Assembly (NCBI RefSeq): GCF_019754945.1
Contig: NZ_JAEUWU010000002.1
Span: forward strand, 62,001 to 126,000
From: Corynebacterium pseudokroppenstedtii
Lineage (GTDB): Bacteria; Actinomycetota; Actinomycetes; Mycobacteriales; Mycobacteriaceae
Length of the DNA: 64,000 nucleotides
Direction of reading: 5' to 3'
The position numbers and the translations under genes are program-made. How positions within the stretch are numbered: position 1 is the stretch's first letter; the number at the start of each line of letters is the position of its first letter. Of this stretch, positions 43,772 through 53,778 are shown in pieces. Below the pieces are notes generated by a model. The model saw only the letters and a list, made by a program, of their open reading frames with translations. It ran no database searches and was not told the DNA's origin.

Positions 43772-44584
43772 ATGCCACGGCTTCCTATGAGTGATCGTCC
43801 CGTCGAAAACCAGTCTGGACACTGGCTCCTGGCGCAAGTGGGTAAGAAGGTCCTCCGGCCCGGCGGGCGCGAGTTGACCGAAAAGATGCTCAGCGCATTG
43901 CCCATTCACAACCATGACGTCGTGGAGCTGGCCCCTGGGCTTGGGAAAACTGCCGAGAAGATCGTGGCGGAAGAGCCGTCCTCCTACACGGGAGTCGACG
44001 AAGACCCGGATGCGGCTCACCTGGCGGCGGCGGCTGCGCACCAGGCGGCGTCGGGACATATGCCCGCCAACGCGATTCGAGTTCTCCAAGGCCGGGCGAA
44101 CGACACCACCTTGGACGACGAGTCCGTCGATGTTGCTGTCGGCGAAGCGATGCTGACTATGCAGGGTGATAAGGGTAAAGCGGCCATCATTGAGGAGGCC
44201 CACCGCATTCTGCGGCCCGGCGGGCGGTACGCCATTCACGAGCTCGGGCTCCAGCCCAATGACCTCTCAGATGACACGAAGACCGAAGTGCGTAAGGCGC
44301 TGGCCCGGTCGATCAAGGTCAACGCCCGTCCGCTCACCGAGCACGAGTGGCAGGATCTCCTGACCTCGCACGGCTTCGAGGTTGAGACGACGCACTTCGC
44401 CCCCATGGCCTTGCTGGAGCCCAAGCGGATCATTAGCGACGAGGGGATCCTGCGCACCCTCAAGATCGCGTTTAACATTGCGACGAAGCCGAACGTGCGC
44501 AAGCGCGTGATGGGGATGCGGCAGACGTTCCAGAAATACGAGAACGAATTGACCGCTATCGCCATCGTCGCCAAGAAGAAGTAG
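43772..44584 (+). CDS. SAM-dependent methyltransferase, class I
   Basis: A 270-residue methyltransferase. Motif I is VVELAPGLGKTAEKI (~50-64), the acidic ribose-binding residue follows in YTGVDEDPD, then ANDTTLDDESVDVAVGEAMLTM and ILRPGGRYAIHELGL (post-II/III). No membrane segment. The substrate cannot be inferred; family members act on small metabolites, lipids or quinones. The ATG has AAGGAG six bases upstream. It stands alone, convergent with the next gene, whose stop is 4 bases away. Confidence 0.85.
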   Translation: MPRLPMSDRPVENQSGHWLLAQVGKKVLRPGGRELTEKMLSALPIHNHDVVELAPGLGKTAEKIVAEEPSSYTGVDEDPDAAHLAAAAAHQAASGHMPANAIRVLQGRANDTTLDDESVDVAVGEAMLTMQGDKGKAAIIEEAHRILRPGGRYAIHELGLQPNDLSDDTKTEVRKALARSIKVNARPLTEHEWQDLLTSHGFEVETTHFAPMALLEPKRIISDEGILRTLKIAFNIATKPNVRKRVMGMRQTFQKYENELTAIAIVAKKK

Positions 44585-44588
44585 GGAT

Positions 44589-45710
44589 TTACTGGGCGGC
44601 CGGGGCCGGAGGGAGGAACGGCACGACCGCGCTCGGGACCGGGACGCTCTCCGGTACGGCGTTGACGATCGGCTGGCCGATGTTTGCTAGGGCCTCATCG
44701 CGCATGACATTAACCGTGGGCCAGAAAGGCGAAGAATTGCCTATAGGGCCAAAGGTGTTCGGAGCATAGCGATCCTGGAAGTCCTTAAAAGCGGCGTTCC
44801 TATACGTGTCGAACGCGGATTGCGCGACCGTGCGGGCGGGATAGGAGGTCAACGCGGCGGGTGCAGATTCGTTGGCTGCGGGGGCCGGAGCTCCGGATGC
44901 GGGGATGCCCACACTGTCCAGCGCTAAGGGATTCCACGGCTGGTTGGTGAACGCACCCTGCACATCGTCGGTCAACTGCTGCGACGGGCCGTATGTGCTC
45001 GCGGAGACAGAGAAGAACGGGCCAAACGACGCCGACGCGTTCACTGAGCTGCGATCATCTGACCATCCCCACTTGGTGCCCAACACGCCGGGCAGCGTTG
45101 CGGTGCCATAGTCCTGCTTGTAGCCGTCGGCAGCCACCGGAGATGCCGTCGCTAAGGCAGAGAGAACCGGACCGAACGGGTTCTCGCGCTTTTTCGCTTC
45201 CAGATAAGCGACCGAGTCCGCCGTTGACGTCGTGCTATTTCCCCAATGAGGAGCACCGTGGGTATCCGCCAGGTGGTACTTCGCCGCACGGTCATTGATG
45301 CTATTCGGGTACTTGGCGTACAGCTCACTAGCAATATTGTCGTCCGAGAAGCGGAGCATCTGAGTGGCTTTGGCCTGGTCCTCGGGTGCGCCGTGCTCGA
45401 AAACATAGTCGGCGATATACATCTTCACCAGCGACAAACCGGGGCGCGACTCGTGCTCATTGGCGGTTCCCACGTGGTGACCTGTCAACGTGCTCTGGAA
45501 GGAAATCTGGGTCCGCCCCGGAGCGGCGATATTTCCATTTTGGTCGACGTTAGGCATCGGTGCTGCGGACGCATTACTTGGCGACGCGACCGTCGGCGCG
45601 AACAACGCCGCAGCTGCAATGACGGCGCCGGAGAGAACGCGGATCCGGCGGGTCCTTGTCGGAGTCGCCCGGTGACGGCCAGTGTGCAGATATTGGGAAA
45701 CAATGGTCAT
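44589..45710 (-). CDS. Secreted serine-hydrolase-like protein of the beta-lactamase/PBP fold
   Basis: A 373-residue exported protein with an Arg-rich N-terminus and signal peptide (hydrophobic ~24-42, cleavage near ASA, ~47-49). Three motifs fall in the order of penicillin-interacting enzymes: SLVK (93-96, SxxK), SDDNIAS (122-128, SDN-like) and KWG (213-215, in place of KTG). Other parts (AAKYHLADTHGAP, SVNASASFGPFF) do not point to a known enzyme. Function could be in cell-wall peptide handling, or the fold may serve another role. The C-terminal ~100 residues are Ala/Pro-rich with FWPTVNVMRDEALANIGQ. It is preceded by a dispersed repeat. Fold assignment is moderate; activity is unknown. Confidence 0.65.
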   Translation of the reverse strand: MTIVSQYLHTGRHRATPTRTRRIRVLSGAVIAAAALFAPTVASPSNASAAPMPNVDQNGNIAAPGRTQISFQSTLTGHHVGTANEHESRPGLSLVKMYIADYVFEHGAPEDQAKATQMLRFSDDNIASELYAKYPNSINDRAAKYHLADTHGAPHWGNSTTSTADSVAYLEAKKRENPFGPVLSALATASPVAADGYKQDYGTATLPGVLGTKWGWSDDRSSVNASASFGPFFSVSASTYGPSQQLTDDVQGAFTNQPWNPLALDSVGIPASGAPAPAANESAPAALTSYPARTVAQSAFDTYRNAAFKDFQDRYAPNTFGPIGNSSPFWPTVNVMRDEALANIGQPIVNAVPESVPVPSAVVPFLPPAPAAQ

Positions 45711-45850
45711 GGGAATCCTTAGGGAAATGAGGGAATTATCTAGGTCTACTTTATATATCCCTAGTGCCTTATATTACTGTTTCTCATCTGTTTCAGGGCA
45801 CACGCGAATGGGGTGGAGTGGCTGCTCGCCGGCTAGGCCCCGCGATTTAG

Positions 45851-46034
45851 GGTTATACGACAAAAGTGTGTCCGCGTGCCGGAAAACTGCGTGGGTATAT
45901 AGGGGTCTCTTGTGACAACTGCGGGGGAATATGGGCGAAAAATGGCCGAAAATTGACCATATTCCCCCGCACTTTTATTTGAGGGCGCGTATCCCCCCAA
46001 ACTTTTGGGCTCCAGGGTTCTGTCCGCACCGCCT
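45851..46034. repeat. Dispersed intergenic dyad repeat, copy 2
   Basis: 18-nt units at 45883-45900 and 45915-45932, then inverted units at 45959-45976 and 45989-46006. The 26-nt centre (45933-45958) differs from copy 1 at one base. Outer flanks GGTTATACG (45851) and CTGTCCGCACCGCC match copy 1. The third inverted unit of copy 1 is missing, so this copy is about 65 bases shorter. Confidence 0.85.
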
Positions 46035-46084
46035 GTTGCTACTTATCCCCGTTTCCACGACCACTAGAATCCACCGCCCGGCTG

Positions 46085-46121
46085 TGCATAAAGAAAGCCC
46101 CGCTGCGCGGAGCAGCGGGGC
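46085..46121 (-). terminator. tuf terminator
   Basis: A perfect 10-bp stem, GCCCCGCTGC (46097-46106) with GCAGCGGGGC (46112-46121) and a 5-base loop. On the minus strand TTTCTTTATG follows. It lies 47 bases past the tuf stop. Confidence 0.85.
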
Positions 46122-46168
46122 GACCTCTTAGCTCCCGGCTAAAAACCGGGCAGGCTTGTCAGAGATTC

Positions 46169-47359
46169 TTACTTGTTGATCTTGGTCACACGACCAGCGC
46201 CAACGGTGCGGCCACCTTCGCGGATAGCGAAGCGGAGGCCTTCGTCCATGGCGACCGGCTGGATCAAGGTTACGGACATGTCGACGTTGTCGCCAGGCAT
46301 AACCATCTCGGTACCCTCAGGGAGCTTCACAACACCGGTAACGTCGGTGGTACGGAAGTAGAACTGCGGGCGGTAGTTGTCGAAGAACGGGGTGTGACGG
46401 CCGCCCTCGTCCTTGGACAGGACGTATACGGAACCCTCGAACTCGGTGTGAGGGGTGTATGCGCCGGGCTTAGCCACGATCTGGCCACGCTCAACGTCCT
46501 CACGCTTGGTACCACGGAGAAGCAGACCACAGTTGTCGCCAGCCTCTGCGTAGTCGAGCTGCTTGCGGAACATCTCGATACCGGTGACGGTGGTGTTCTG
46601 GCTCTTCTCCTTGATGCCCAGAATCTCAACGTCATCGTTGATGTTCAGCTTGCCGCGCTCCACACGACCGGTGACGACGGTGCCACGACCGGTAATGGTG
46701 AAGATGTCCTCAATCGGCATGAGGAAGGGCTTGTCGGTTTCACGAACCGGATCCGGGATGGACTCGTCGCAGGCGTCCATGAGGTCGAGGATGGACTGCT
46801 CCCACTTCTCGTCGCCCTCAAGAGCCTTCAGAGCGGAGATGTGAACGATAGGTGCATCTTCGTCGAAGTCCTGCTCCGCGAGAAGTTCGCGAACTTCCAT
46901 TTCGACGAGCTCGATGAGGTCCTCATCATCAACCATGTCGCACTTGTTCAGAGCAACGAGGATGTAAGGAACGCCCACCTGGCGAGCAAGAAGAACGTGC
47001 TCGCGGGTCTGAGGCATCGGGCCGTCGGTAGCAGCGACGACGAGGATTGCGCCGTCCATCTGGGCAGCACCGGTGATCATGTTCTTGATGTAGTCGGCGT
47101 GGCCCGGAGCATCCACGTGAGCGTAGTGACGCTTCGGGGTGGAGTACTCGACGTGAGCGATGTTAATGGTAATACCGCGCTCTTTCTCCTCCGGCGCCTT
47201 GTCGATGGCGTCGAAAGCGAAAGCCTGGTTCTCTTCGGGGTACTTCTCCGACAGAACCTTGGTGATAGCAGCGGTAGTGGTGGTCTTACCGTGGTCAACG
47301 TGACCGATGGTACCGATGTTTACGTGCGGCTTGCTCCGATCGAACTTAGCCTTCGCCAC
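46169..47359 (-). CDS. tuf: Elongation factor Tu
   Basis: EF-Tu, 396 residues, the GTPase that brings aminoacyl-tRNA to the ribosome. GTP-site motifs [25 protein letters not shown] and NKCDMVDDE are intact, as are domains 2 and 3 to the C-terminal GRVTKINK. Last gene of the str operon, but 409 bases after fusA with a hairpin between, so it may have its own promoter. The ATG follows an AGGAGGACAA ribosome site. Confidence 0.99.
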   Translation of the reverse strand: MAKAKFDRSKPHVNIGTIGHVDHGKTTTTAAITKVLSEKYPEENQAFAFDAIDKAPEEKERGITINIAHVEYSTPKRHYAHVDAPGHADYIKNMITGAAQMDGAILVVAATDGPMPQTREHVLLARQVGVPYILVALNKCDMVDDEDLIELVEMEVRELLAEQDFDEDAPIVHISALKALEGDEKWEQSILDLMDACDESIPDPVRETDKPFLMPIEDIFTITGRGTVVTGRVERGKLNINDDVEILGIKEKSQNTTVTGIEMFRKQLDYAEAGDNCGLLLRGTKREDVERGQIVAKPGAYTPHTEFEGSVYVLSKDEGGRHTPFFDNYRPQFYFRTTDVTGVVKLPEGTEMVMPGDNVDMSVTLIQPVAMDEGLRFAIREGGRTVGAGRVTKINK

Positions 47360-47768
47360 TGTTTGTCCTCCTGGACTTCTCGGTGGCTACGACGTTCGCA
47401 GCCACGGGTGGTGTTACCTTTCGCAGAAACACTTTCACCTTGTCAACCCTGGTCATCGTCGATCATAAATTGGTGTCGACACTGGTCAGGATCAATAGAA
47501 GGTGACTCTACGAGAGGTGATTTAAATATTGCCAGTTACAGCATAATAAAGGGGTAAGGCAACGTATTTCAAGCTGCCTCCGACCTTGATTCTATGGTAA
47601 CGGCCACCACACACTATTCACATCACACACTCCTGTGATGTGCTGCGTATTAACAGCAACTTTTCACAGCATTTTGTGGATCGTGCCTGGCTGGCCCTTA
47701 CCATGCGTTGCCCTTCGTCGACCCTGTAACCCAATCGACGAGGGGCTGTAATGGTGAGGGTGCGCGGA
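47360..47768. other. Intergenic, 409 bp, fusA-tuf
   Basis: Carries a hairpin past fusA (47710-47746) and the tuf leader. The region 47360-47700 is relatively AT-rich and probably contains the tuf promoter. No gene is seen. Confidence 0.6.
47710..47746 (-). terminator. Hairpin after fusA, partial terminator
   Basis: A 12-bp stem with one G-T pair, GCCCTTCGTCGA (47710-47721) with TCGACGAGGGGC (47735-47746), 13-base loop. No T-run follows on the minus strand, so it may only weaken read-through into tuf or protect the fusA 3' end. Confidence 0.5.
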
Positions 47769-49895
47769 TTACTTGTTACCCGTGCGCTCCGCGATGATCT
47801 CCTGCGCGACGTTCGTCGGAACTTCCGCGTAGGAATCGAAGATCATGGTGTAGTTTGCACGACCCTGAGTCTTCGAGCGGAGGTCACCAACGTAGCCGAA
47901 CATGGACGACAGCGGAACCGTGGCCTTGACGACCTTGGCACCGGAACGGTCCTCCATGGAGTGGACCTGGCCACGACGTGCGTTGACGTCGCCGATGACC
48001 TCGCCCATGTACTCCTCAGGAGTGATGACGTCCACAGCCATCATCGGCTCCAGCAGAACCGGCTTCGCCTTCTGAACGGCTTCCTTGAGTGCCTGAGCAC
48101 CGGCGATCTTGAAGGCCATTTCAGAGGAGTCAACCTCGTGGTACTGGCCGTCGACCAGCGTGGCCTTGATGTTGACCAGCGGGAATCCGGCCAGCGTACC
48201 GTACTGCATGGCATCCTGGATACCGGCGTCGACAGAAGGAATGTATTCCTTCGGCACGCGGCCACCGGTAACGGCGTTCTCGAACTTGTAGGTCGCGGAC
48301 TCGCCCTCTTCCAACTCGTCCGGGTTGGGGGCGTAGGGCTCCAGCGAGATGATGACCTTCGCGAACTGACCCGAACCACCGGTCTGCTTCTTGTGCGTGT
48401 ATTCGTACTTCTCGACGGGCTTGCGGATGGTCTCGCGGTACGCAACCTGCGGGGCACCCACGTTAGCCTCGACCTTGAATTCGCGCTTCATGCGGTCCAC
48501 AAGGACGTCGAGGTGGAGCTCACCCATACCGCCGATGACGGTCTGGCCGGTCTCTTCGTCGAGCTTGACAGTGAATGTCGGGTCCTCTTCAGCGAGGCGC
48601 TGAATAGCGATGCCAAGCTTCTCCTGGTCAGCCTTCGACTTCGGCTCGATGGCCACCTCAATAACCGGATCCGGGAAGTCCATGGACTCCAGGATGATCT
48701 GGTCATTGGCGTCACACAGGGTGTCACCGGTGGTGGTGTCTTTCAGACCGATGAAAGCGTAGATATTTCCGGCCTTGGCGACGTCCATCGGGTTCTCTTT
48801 GTTGGCGTGCATCTGGAACAGCTTGCCGATGCGCTCCTTGTGGCCCTTGGTCGAGTTCATGACCTGCTGGCCAGGCTCGACGGAACCGGAGTACACGCGA
48901 ACGAACGTCAGCTTACCGAAGAACGGGTGGGCGGCGATCTTGAACGCCAACGCCGAGAACGGTGCGTCCACGGAGGGGTGGCGTGTCAGCTCAACGGACT
49001 CGTCGCCGACCTTGTGGCCGTGGACCTCTCCGACATCGAGAGGCGTCGGCAAGTACCAGTTAATGGCGTCGAGCAGCGGCTGGACACCCTTGTTCTTGTA
49101 GGCGGAACCACAGAACACGGGGAAGATCTCGGAGTTCACAACCATCTTGCGGATGGCCTCGTGGATCTCGTCGGTGGTGAGTTCCTCACCGGCGAAGTAC
49201 TTCTCCATGAGCTCTTCGTCGGACTCGGCGACGGCCTCGAGGAGCTTCTCGTGATACTCGTCGGCCTTGTCTTTGAGGTCGTCCGGGATTTCCTCGATGG
49301 TGGGCTCTGCTCCGACGTCGACCTTGCCGCGCCAGGTGATGGCGTTCATGTTGATCAGGTCAACGACGCCGTCGAAGTCATCTTCAGCACCGATGGGGAG
49401 CTGCATGACCAGCGGCTTTGCGTGCAGGCGGTCGACGATGGTGTCGACGGTGTAGTAGAAGTCCGCACCCAGCTTGTCCATCTTGTTGACGAAGCAAATG
49501 CGTGGGACGTCGTACTTAGCGGCCTGGCGCCACACCTGCTCGGACTGCGGCTCGACACCTTCCTTACCGTCGAACACGGCGACGGCTCCGTCGAGGACGC
49601 GCAGTGAACGCTCAACCTCGACGGTGAAGTCGACGTGGCCGGGGGTGTCGATGATGTTGATCTGGTTGTCTTTCCAGAAACAGGTGACCGCGGCGGACGT
49701 AATCGTGATGCCGCGCTCTTTCTCCTGGTCCATCCAGTCCGTGGTGGAAGCACCATCGTGGGTCTCACCGACTTTGCGGTTGATACCCGTGTAGTAGAGG
49801 ATTCGTTCGGTTACGGTGGTCTTTCCGGCATCGATGTGGGCCATGATGCCGATGTTGCGGACCTTATGAAGGTCAGAAAGCACTTTTTGTGCCAC
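47769..49895 (-). CDS. fusA: Elongation factor G
   Basis: EF-G, 708 residues, the translocase GTPase. [34 protein letters not shown] and [10 protein letters not shown] form the GTP site; domains II-V are intact to the C-terminal [12 protein letters not shown]. The GTG at 49895 ([16 protein letters not shown]) gives the usual corynebacterial N-terminus; another GTG 12 codons earlier would add an unusual extension. Part of the str operon, about 125 bases after rpsG. Confidence 0.98.
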   Translation of the reverse strand: MAQKVLSDLHKVRNIGIMAHIDAGKTTVTERILYYTGINRKVGETHDGASTTDWMDQEKERGITITSAAVTCFWKDNQINIIDTPGHVDFTVEVERSLRVLDGAVAVFDGKEGVEPQSEQVWRQAAKYDVPRICFVNKMDKLGADFYYTVDTIVDRLHAKPLVMQLPIGAEDDFDGVVDLINMNAITWRGKVDVGAEPTIEEIPDDLKDKADEYHEKLLEAVAESDEELMEKYFAGEELTTDEIHEAIRKMVVNSEIFPVFCGSAYKNKGVQPLLDAINWYLPTPLDVGEVHGHKVGDESVELTRHPSVDAPFSALAFKIAAHPFFGKLTFVRVYSGSVEPGQQVMNSTKGHKERIGKLFQMHANKENPMDVAKAGNIYAFIGLKDTTTGDTLCDANDQIILESMDFPDPVIEVAIEPKSKADQEKLGIAIQRLAEEDPTFTVKLDEETGQTVIGGMGELHLDVLVDRMKREFKVEANVGAPQVAYRETIRKPVEKYEYTHKKQTGGSGQFAKVIISLEPYAPNPDELEEGESATYKFENAVTGGRVPKEYIPSVDAGIQDAMQYGTLAGFPLVNIKATLVDGQYHEVDSSEMAFKIAGAQALKEAVQKAKPVLLEPMMAVDVITPEEYMGEVIGDVNARRGQVHSMEDRSGAKVVKATVPLSSMFGYVGDLRSKTQGRANYTMIFDSYAEVPTNVAQEIIAERTGNK

Positions 49896-50020
49896 TGTGT
49901 ACCCCAACTCGTAGTTTGGTGGCCCACTCACCGGAACCAGTTGATCGTGGCGATCTTCGTTGCGATCCGATGGTGGCGGGCCTGCGTGTAATTCTTGGTC
50001 TGGCTACGCCGGAGAGGTGA

Positions 50021-50491
50021 TTACCAGCGGTAGTGCGCGAATGCGCGGTTGGCTTCGGCCATCTTGTGAGTGTCTTCACGACGCTTCACGGATGCGCCGA
50101 GGCCGTTGGATGCGTCCAGGATCTCTGCGGCGAGACGCTCGGTCATGGTGTTTTCGCGACGCTGGCGGGTGAACATAACCAGCCAACGCAGTGCCAGGGT
50201 GGTTGCACGGCCAGGGCGAACCTCGACCGGGACCTGGTAGGTTGCGCCACCAACGCGGCGTGAACGCACTTCGAGGGTGGGTTTGACGTTGTCAAGAGCC
50301 TTCTTCAGGGTGAGAACCGGGTCGGTGCCGGTCTTCTCACGGCAGGATTCGAGGGCTCCGTAGACGATGCGCTCGGCGGTGGACTTCTTGCCATCGACGA
50401 GGACCTTGTTGATCAGCTGCGAGACGATGGTATCGCCGTATACCGGGTCTTTCGGAAGCTGACGTGCGGGTGCTGGACCTTTACGTGGCAT
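50021..50491 (-). CDS. rpsG: 30S ribosomal protein S7
   Basis: S7, 156 residues, organises the 3' major domain of 16S r[43 protein letters not shown] and [20 protein letters not shown] are typical. It starts 3 bases after the rpsL stop. Confidence 0.98.
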
Positions 50492-50494
50492 GAA

Positions 50495-50866
50495 TTACTT
50501 CTCCTTCTTCGCGCCGTAGCGAGAACGTGCCTGCTTACGATCCTTAACTCCCTGGGTGTCGAGGGAGCCGCGGATGATGCGGTAGCGGACACCTGGGAGG
50601 TCCTTCACACGGCCACCGCGAACGAGCACCATGGAGTGCTCCTGCAGGTTGTGGCCCTCACCGGGAATGTAAGCGGAAACCTCAATACCAGAGGTCAGAC
50701 GAACACGCGCAACCTTACGGAGAGCGGAGTTCGGCTTCTTCGGGGTCGTGGTGTAGACACGGGTGCACACACCGCGGCGCTGCGGTGATCCCTTGAGGGC
50801 CGCGGTCTTCACCTTGGCCTTCTTGTCCTTGCGGCCCTTGCGGACCAGCTGCTGAATAGTAGGCAT
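50495..50866 (-). CDS. rpsL: 30S ribosomal protein S12
   Basis: S12, 123 residues, decoding-centre protein and first gene of the str operon. [19 protein letters not shown] at the start. Streptomycin-resistance positions look wild type: Lys in [16 protein letters not shown] (position 43 class) and Lys in [13 protein letters not shown] (position 88 class). Confidence 0.98.
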   Translation of the reverse strand: MPTIQQLVRKGRKDKKAKVKTAALKGSPQRRGVCTRVYTTTPKKPNSALRKVARVRLTSGIEVSAYIPGEGHNLQEHSMVLVRGGRVKDLPGVRYRIIRGSLDTQGVKDRKQARSRYGAKKEK

Positions 50867-51388
50867 GTACCGACTTTCTATGTTTCTTTGACGCGTTTGC
50901 GGTTCATTCCCGGGGTGCTGTTTTCCGATCCTGGCGGAGCCGATCCGGAGGGACCTACCCTCAGATGACCCACGCGAAGTGTGATGGAAATTACAACAAA
51001 ACCGGGTTTTTCACTCGCTCACTGGCATAGTGCCCGTGCAGGCGGGGTGCTTACTTGCCGCTCGCACCTGCCTTTGCAAGCTCATTCCGTGGTGCTAAAA
51101 ACTTCTTTTCGACGTTGCGCTGGGCAACTTTTCGGAAGAAATTTTTAACGCCGTGACCAGCGTTTTTTGAGCGTACGTGAACGAGTCAGCCGCTCTCGCT
51201 GGCCTACGGTGGACGTTTGTCCCGCCCGCACGTGGCGGACACAGCGCTCCAGTTTAAGCGATAACCTGGATTTTTCCCAAACTTATGGTGAGAAACCGGT
51301 GGGATTTGGGCTTGGGCGGGCGCGCGTTCGCTATCCAGGCGCCCGTCGGGCGTCGGCTATTAGGTGGCCGGATGTTCGAGGAACGCGA
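50867..51388. other. Intergenic, 522 bp, str operon promoter region
   Basis: Upstream of rpsL. It contains AAAACC-G-GGTTTT (50998-51010), a 6+1+6 palindrome about 130 bases before rpsL, and near 51340-51352 a small CGCCC/GGGCG hairpin after the stop of the next gene. A plus-strand open frame that starts here runs antisense through that gene and is not credible. The promoter itself cannot be placed. Confidence 0.5.
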
Positions 51389-52759
51389 TTAGCCCCAATC
51401 CGGCTCCCGCGTGGCCACTCCGTCAAACACGGAAGAAGAAACCGTCTTACCGTTCTGCACAACATTCAGGGTGGAGCCGTCGATGTTGATCACGGTTCCA
51501 CCGCTCTTCATCGAGTACGACCGCCCATCGGAGCCGCGGCTCGTCACGTCACGTTCGAGCGCGCCGCCGTGATACCAACCGCGGTAGTAGAACCCGTCGG
51601 TGTCCCCTACCTGGCAGATGACCACTTTGTCGCCGTCCTCATTAATGCCCGCGTACACCCATTCGTCGTCGGCATTACAGGTTGCAGCGCTGTTATCCGT
51701 AAATCCTTGGCGCCCCAACCCTGGGATGTCAGTGCCCGTGTGGTTGCTCGACGTTGTCGTAGTTGTCGTGGTTCTCCGTTCGGTGATGGTGTTTTCCGTG
51801 GTGGTCTCGGTGTCCTCGGGCTCCGTCGTCGTTTCCTCTGTGGGCTCGTTGCTCGGTTCTTCCGGGATTGCCGACGATTCACTGTTCGAGGCGCCACCGT
51901 CGTTACTCAGCTTTCCCCACGGCTTCCACATCAGTGCTCCAATCAGCGCCGCGACCACGACAAGGATGAGAATGATCGGAAGCAGAACCTTCCATATCGA
52001 CGAGCCCGACTGGCCCGCCTCCCCCTGCGACCCGACGGCACTCGAACCGCCCGACTGCCCCTGACCATACCGAGCGTTTTGACTGTACTGAGGTTGCTGG
52101 TTGTACTGTCCGTACTGGGGCTGCTGGTTGTACTGACCCTGTCCGTATTGCGCCTGCTGTCCGTACTGTCCCGGCTGGCCCTGGGGATTGTTCCACTGAC
52201 CAGCCCCATTCTGAGCAGCACCGTACTGGCCACCGTATTGCCCCTGGCCCGGCTGGCCGTTCCAACCGCCTGGTGCGCCCCCGTTCCACTGCTGGCCACC
52301 CCCGTTGTTCCACCCGGTATTGCCGGCGTTGTTCCAGCCACTTCCCCCACCGTTGCCGGCGTTGTTCCATTGCTGGAAATTACCCCACGGCCCGCCCGAC
52401 CGAGGAGACACGCTCCCGTCGGGGTTCCGGACTTCACTCCACGCTTGGACTGGCTGCCATTCGCGGGTTTCAAAATCCTCTTCCGACGAGTGACTCCCGG
52501 CGGATTGAGCGTCGGACGTTCCTGCCGACGATTCACTGCCTCCAGAGGTGTGAGCGTCCCCACCAGCAGCGTCGTTGCCTTGGCCACCGTCGTGTTGGTT
52601 TTCGTTGGCGGTGCCGTCGTCGGCACTTTGATTATGGTTCTGGCGATTTGTGTCGTCGGGCGAATTATTACGCATAGGGTCACCCGAGCCGTCACTGCCC
52701 CCGCCGCCGTCAGAGGGGTCGTTGCTTGAACGCTTCCAGGAGTTGTCGTCGGGAGTCAT
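51389..52759 (-). CDS. Membrane protein with long Gly/Asn/Gln/Tyr-rich cytoplasmic region
   Basis: A 456-residue protein of unknown function. Residues ~1-110 are Asp/Ser/Gly/Asn-rich; ~125-255 are WNN/GGQ and QYGQ/YNQQPQYGQ-type repeats rich in Gly, Asn, Gln and Tyr, a prion-like composition. One membrane helix (~258-282, ending in WKPWGK) follows, then a Glu/Thr linker and an outside domain (~345-456) with Cys residues (ATCNADDEWVYAGINEDGDKVVICQVG) that could be disulfide-bonded. Topology: low-complexity part inside, small domain outside. The next gene upstream has a similar low-complexity start. No known enzyme motif. Confidence 0.7.
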   Translation of the reverse strand: MTPDDNSWKRSSNDPSDGGGGSDGSGDPMRNNSPDDTNRQNHNQSADDGTANENQHDGGQGNDAAGGDAHTSGGSESSAGTSDAQSAGSHSSEEDFETREWQPVQAWSEVRNPDGSVSPRSGGPWGNFQQWNNAGNGGGSGWNNAGNTGWNNGGGQQWNGGAPGGWNGQPGQGQYGGQYGAAQNGAGQWNNPQGQPGQYGQQAQYGQGQYNQQPQYGQYNQQPQYSQNARYGQGQSGGSSAVGSQGEAGQSGSSIWKVLLPIILILVVVAALIGALMWKPWGKLSNDGGASNSESSAIPEEPSNEPTEETTTEPEDTETTTENTITERRTTTTTTTSSNHTGTDIPGLGRQGFTDNSAATCNADDEWVYAGINEDGDKVVICQVGDTDGFYYRGWYHGGALERDVTSRGSDGRSYSMKSGGTVINIDGSTLNVVQNGKTVSSSVFDGVATREPDWG

Positions 52760-52952
52760 GGTGAGCCTTACCTGTTAGGTTGATCGCATTCCAGGTAATT
52801 ATTCTAATCGACCACTGCGTGCATCACAGACTCACCGCACCTCCGTTCGGTTGCGTTTTACGCGCTCCGGTTGATGGCGTTTTCGCGTTCCCAGCAGCAC
52901 GCCGTTTTCGTCGGCACACATATTGAAATGCTGCCTCCCTAACACTCCGGTT

Positions 52953-53468
52953 TTAACGAACAGGCACGCCGTTGGCGTCGGTAGCGAAGCGCGCCGAACC
53001 AGCGAGGATCATGATGAATTCGACCAAAACCCAGATGGAGAGGGCTGCGTCGGTAATAAAACCGACAACAACGAACATCAAAGGAACGCTAATCAACAGA
53101 ATGGCGAGCTGGGCGCAGGCGACCCCGATATACCCGAGGTAGAAATTGTGAGCGCCGAAACCGCCCAGGAAAAACGCAAGCACGGCAGCGACCACTTTGC
53201 TCTTCTGCCGACCCTGCGGGATCGAGCCCATGCCGTTCATGCCGTTGCCAAACTGCGGCGCACCCTGATTCCACTGGTTGCGTTGCGCATACTGCCCCGC
53301 GTTTCCATACTGACCGCCGCCGAATGCCGAGTCGACCTGGCCGCTTTCATAGGTGGCCGGCATTCCGCCCTCCCCGGAACCGGGCACGCCGAAACCGGTG
53401 GACGATCCCGAGTAAGGGTCGCTGGATCCCTGATATGGGCTGCTCGGGTTGTTGTTGGGGTAAGTCAT
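52953..53468 (-). CDS. TM2-domain membrane protein
   Basis: A 171-residue protein. The first ~85 residues are a Gly/Ser/Asn/Gln/Tyr-rich region like that of its neighbour. From about residue 88, KSKVVAAVLAFFLGGFGAHNFYLGYIGVACAQLAIL is a classic TM2 domain (two helices joined by a short turn), followed by a further hydrophobic segment (~130-160). TM2 proteins are widespread and poorly understood; some relate to cell-envelope or phagocytosis functions. The ATG is used as start. It lies about 190 bases upstream of the other low-complexity gene on the same strand. Confidence 0.82.
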   Translation of the reverse strand: MTYPNNNPSSPYQGSSDPYSGSSTGFGVPGSGEGGMPATYESGQVDSAFGGGQYGNAGQYAQRNQWNQGAPQFGNGMNGMGSIPQGRQKSKVVAAVLAFFLGGFGAHNFYLGYIGVACAQLAILLISVPLMFVVVGFITDAALSIWVLVEFIMILAGSARFATDANGVPVR

Positions 53469-53778
53469 GGCGATTCCTTCGGGGTCTTCGGGACGGTTTT
53501 AGTTCGGTGGCCGAGCGCGGTGTCCGTGACGGAACGTTGTTATGCGAAACGTTCATGTGCGGACCGTTGTTGTGCGGCTCGTTCGTGGACGTGGCGTTCT
53601 TGTCGTTGTTGCCGTTCTTATTCGGCTTGTCGACGCTCGCTCTCGGCCTCTATTTGATGTGTTCCGCTGAAGCCCGAAATGTTCCCTGATACGAAGAATT
53701 CCCGACGGGGGTGGGTGGCACGTGAACCTCGAGCCCGCCCCTCTATCAACCTGTCGATCAGTTCCGCAGTCCGATCGA
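53469..53778. other. Intergenic, 310 bp
   Basis: Between the TM2 gene start and the sugar-kinase stop. Short open frames overlap each other and look like chance; the stretch has many CGTT/GTTG repeats (about 53530-53640). No clear terminator is seen. Confidence 0.5.

Larger units (their letters stand above)
45711..46168. other. Intergenic, 458 bp
   Basis: Between the serine-hydrolase-like gene and tuf, both on the minus strand. It carries copy 2 of the dispersed repeat (45851-46034) and the tuf terminator (46085-46121). No gene is seen. Confidence 0.65.

Noticed and set aside
46394..49607. Long plus-strand open frames opposite tuf and fusA
   Set aside because: They are shadows of highly codon-biased genes in the antisense frame; no ribosome sites and no domains.
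51167..52729. A 520-codon plus-strand open frame
   Set aside because: It is antisense to the low-complexity membrane protein; its composition (Arg/Val/Pro-rich, no domain) is what the opposite strand of such a gene gives.
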